DNA of 41,351 nucleotides from G963674685 sp964591275 (GTDB lineage Bacteria; Lernaellota; Lernaellaia; JACKCT01). Shown here one piece after another: positions 40,738 through 41,351 of this stretch (within the stretch, counting starts at the first letter, position 1; the number at the start of each line of letters is the position of its first letter). The notes under the pieces were generated by a model, which had not been told where the DNA came from, did not search any database, and worked only from the letters and a program-made list of their open reading frames with translations. Made by a program: the position numbers and the translations under genes. The stretch covers positions 1 to 41,351 of the forward strand of contig CAZQAE010000044.1 of the NCBI GenBank assembly GCA_964591275.1, read 5' to 3'.

Positions 40738-41351
40738 TCACTTGGCGACACTCGCATTTACCAGCATGAGTACGGCCGCAATGAGCGTAGTGACGGCAAA
40801 AAGCAATTTGAGATATTTTGGTTTTGATTTAAGAGCGATTTTGCCTCCTAAAATACCGCCAAAAATCGTTATTCCGGCAATGGGTATAGCCCAGGTAGGA
40901 TTGAAGTTTCCATGTAAGGCATGCCCCATGAAACCAGCAAATGCGGTAGCTGCTACCATTGCTGAAGCTGTTCCTACCGCGATGCGCATGGGTACGCCGC
41001 ATGCTATTACCATCAGTGGGACTAGAAATGATCCTCCTGAAACACCGACCATTCCCGCAAAAAAGCCGGTAGCCATTGCAAGGGGCACAGCCAACCACAA
41101 ATTTATGACAAAAAGCTCCTCGCCTGTTTTTAAATTCCAGTATCCCCGCCTCGGATTCGGCTTCTTTTTGTTTTCCTCTACCGTGAAAAACATAGCTGTC
41201 CCTGCAAGGGCCAATAAAATTGAAAAAACGATTTTCAATTCCATGCCGCTGAAAAGGTGAGCCAGAAAACCACCGGTAAAAGCCATGCTTGCCGTGAAAG
41301 CGGCGAAAAACAATGCAAGCGGCACAGATAGGATTTTTCCTTTTTTAAAAA
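40738..41351 (-). CDS. TauE/SafE (TSUP) family membrane permease, 5' end cut
   Basis: The frame runs open to the window edge on the minus strand, so the N-terminus is outside. The 204 visible residues have about six hydrophobic segments. FFAGMVGVSGGSFLVPLMVI repeats the G-x-G-G-S/G-F-x-x-P motif of the TSUP family and the end of the protein (FGGILGGKIALKSKPKYLKL) is typical. Members export sulfite, sulfoacetate or related organic anions; the substrate is unknown here. About 50-60 residues are likely missing. Confidence 0.8.
   Translation of the reverse strand, partial: FKKGKILSVPLALFFAAFTASMAFTGGFLAHLFSGMELKIVFSILLALAGTAMFFTVEENKKKPNPRRGYWNLKTGEELFVINLWLAVPLAMATGFFAGMVGVSGGSFLVPLMVIACGVPMRIAVGTASAMVAATAFAGFMGHALHGNFNPTWAIPIAGITIFGGILGGKIALKSKPKYLKLLFAVTTLIAAVLMLVNASVAK

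Noticed and set aside
1..41351. CRISPR arrays, rRNA or other tRNA genes
   Set aside because: No regularly spaced repeats and no further tRNA or rRNA signatures were seen on either strand.

Overview
The window looks like a piece of an uncultured Gram-negative-type bacterial chromosome, most likely from a metagenome assembly, because a 10-N scaffold join sits at 33803-33812. Several genes point to a diderm: a cardiolipin synthase, a NapH/NapG-like periplasm-facing Fe-S protein, a Tat-exported DUF362 protein, and a fused aspartate kinase/diaminopimelate decarboxylase. I cannot name the phylum from sequence alone. Both edges cut genes: an unknown gene at 1-239 and a TauE/SafE-type permease at 40738-41351.

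Layout. (1) 1-2448, minus strand: a ParB-domain protein, a HTH-like protein and an unknown truncated gene, probably one plasmid- or phage-like operon. (2) 2586-14613: an envelope glycosylation locus. Two GT-C membrane glycosyltransferases on the minus strand diverge from three more on the plus strand, which are followed by two Dpm1-like GT2 enzymes and a GT4 enzyme. The overlapping genes suggest that polyprenyl-phosphate sugars made by the GT2 enzymes feed the GT-C enzymes. (3) 14644-16233: tRNA-Leu(CAA) with its own promoter and a following terminator, an orphan HsdR-N-like nuclease, and a 136-bp inverted-repeat element. (4) 16374-25322: mostly housekeeping genes: lysine biosynthesis (lysAC fusion with a possible attenuator), a GT-C-like membrane protein, elongation factor P, an aldo/keto reductase, and a DUF362 plus NapH-NapG-like redox pair.

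(5) 25323-33744: an accessory island. It starts directly after the Fe-S gene with the tail of a large serine recombinase. It holds two AbiE-like nucleotidyltransferase toxin-antitoxin pairs, each with an inverted-repeat operator at its promoter. Between them lies a candidate new defence operon: a short unknown protein, a membrane-anchored PD-(D/E)XK nuclease, a DUF2158/YodC-like small protein and a TIR-domain NADase-like protein. Several families of dispersed repeats, a 298-bp element with perfect 23-bp inverted ends, and truncated genes show repeated insertion and decay. (6) 33694-36588: a metallophosphoesterase broken by the scaffold join, and cardiolipin synthase. (7) 36782-40041, minus strand: a small unknown protein, a ParB-domain DNA methyltransferase with an altered catalytic motif, a spore-photoproduct-lyase-like radical SAM protein and a DUF523/TudS-like protein. 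(8) 40301-40728: a second, frameshifted serine-recombinase tail and another repeat copy, followed by the TauE-type gene.

The most promising undescribed system is the TIR / membrane nuclease / DUF2158 operon at 27603-30330.
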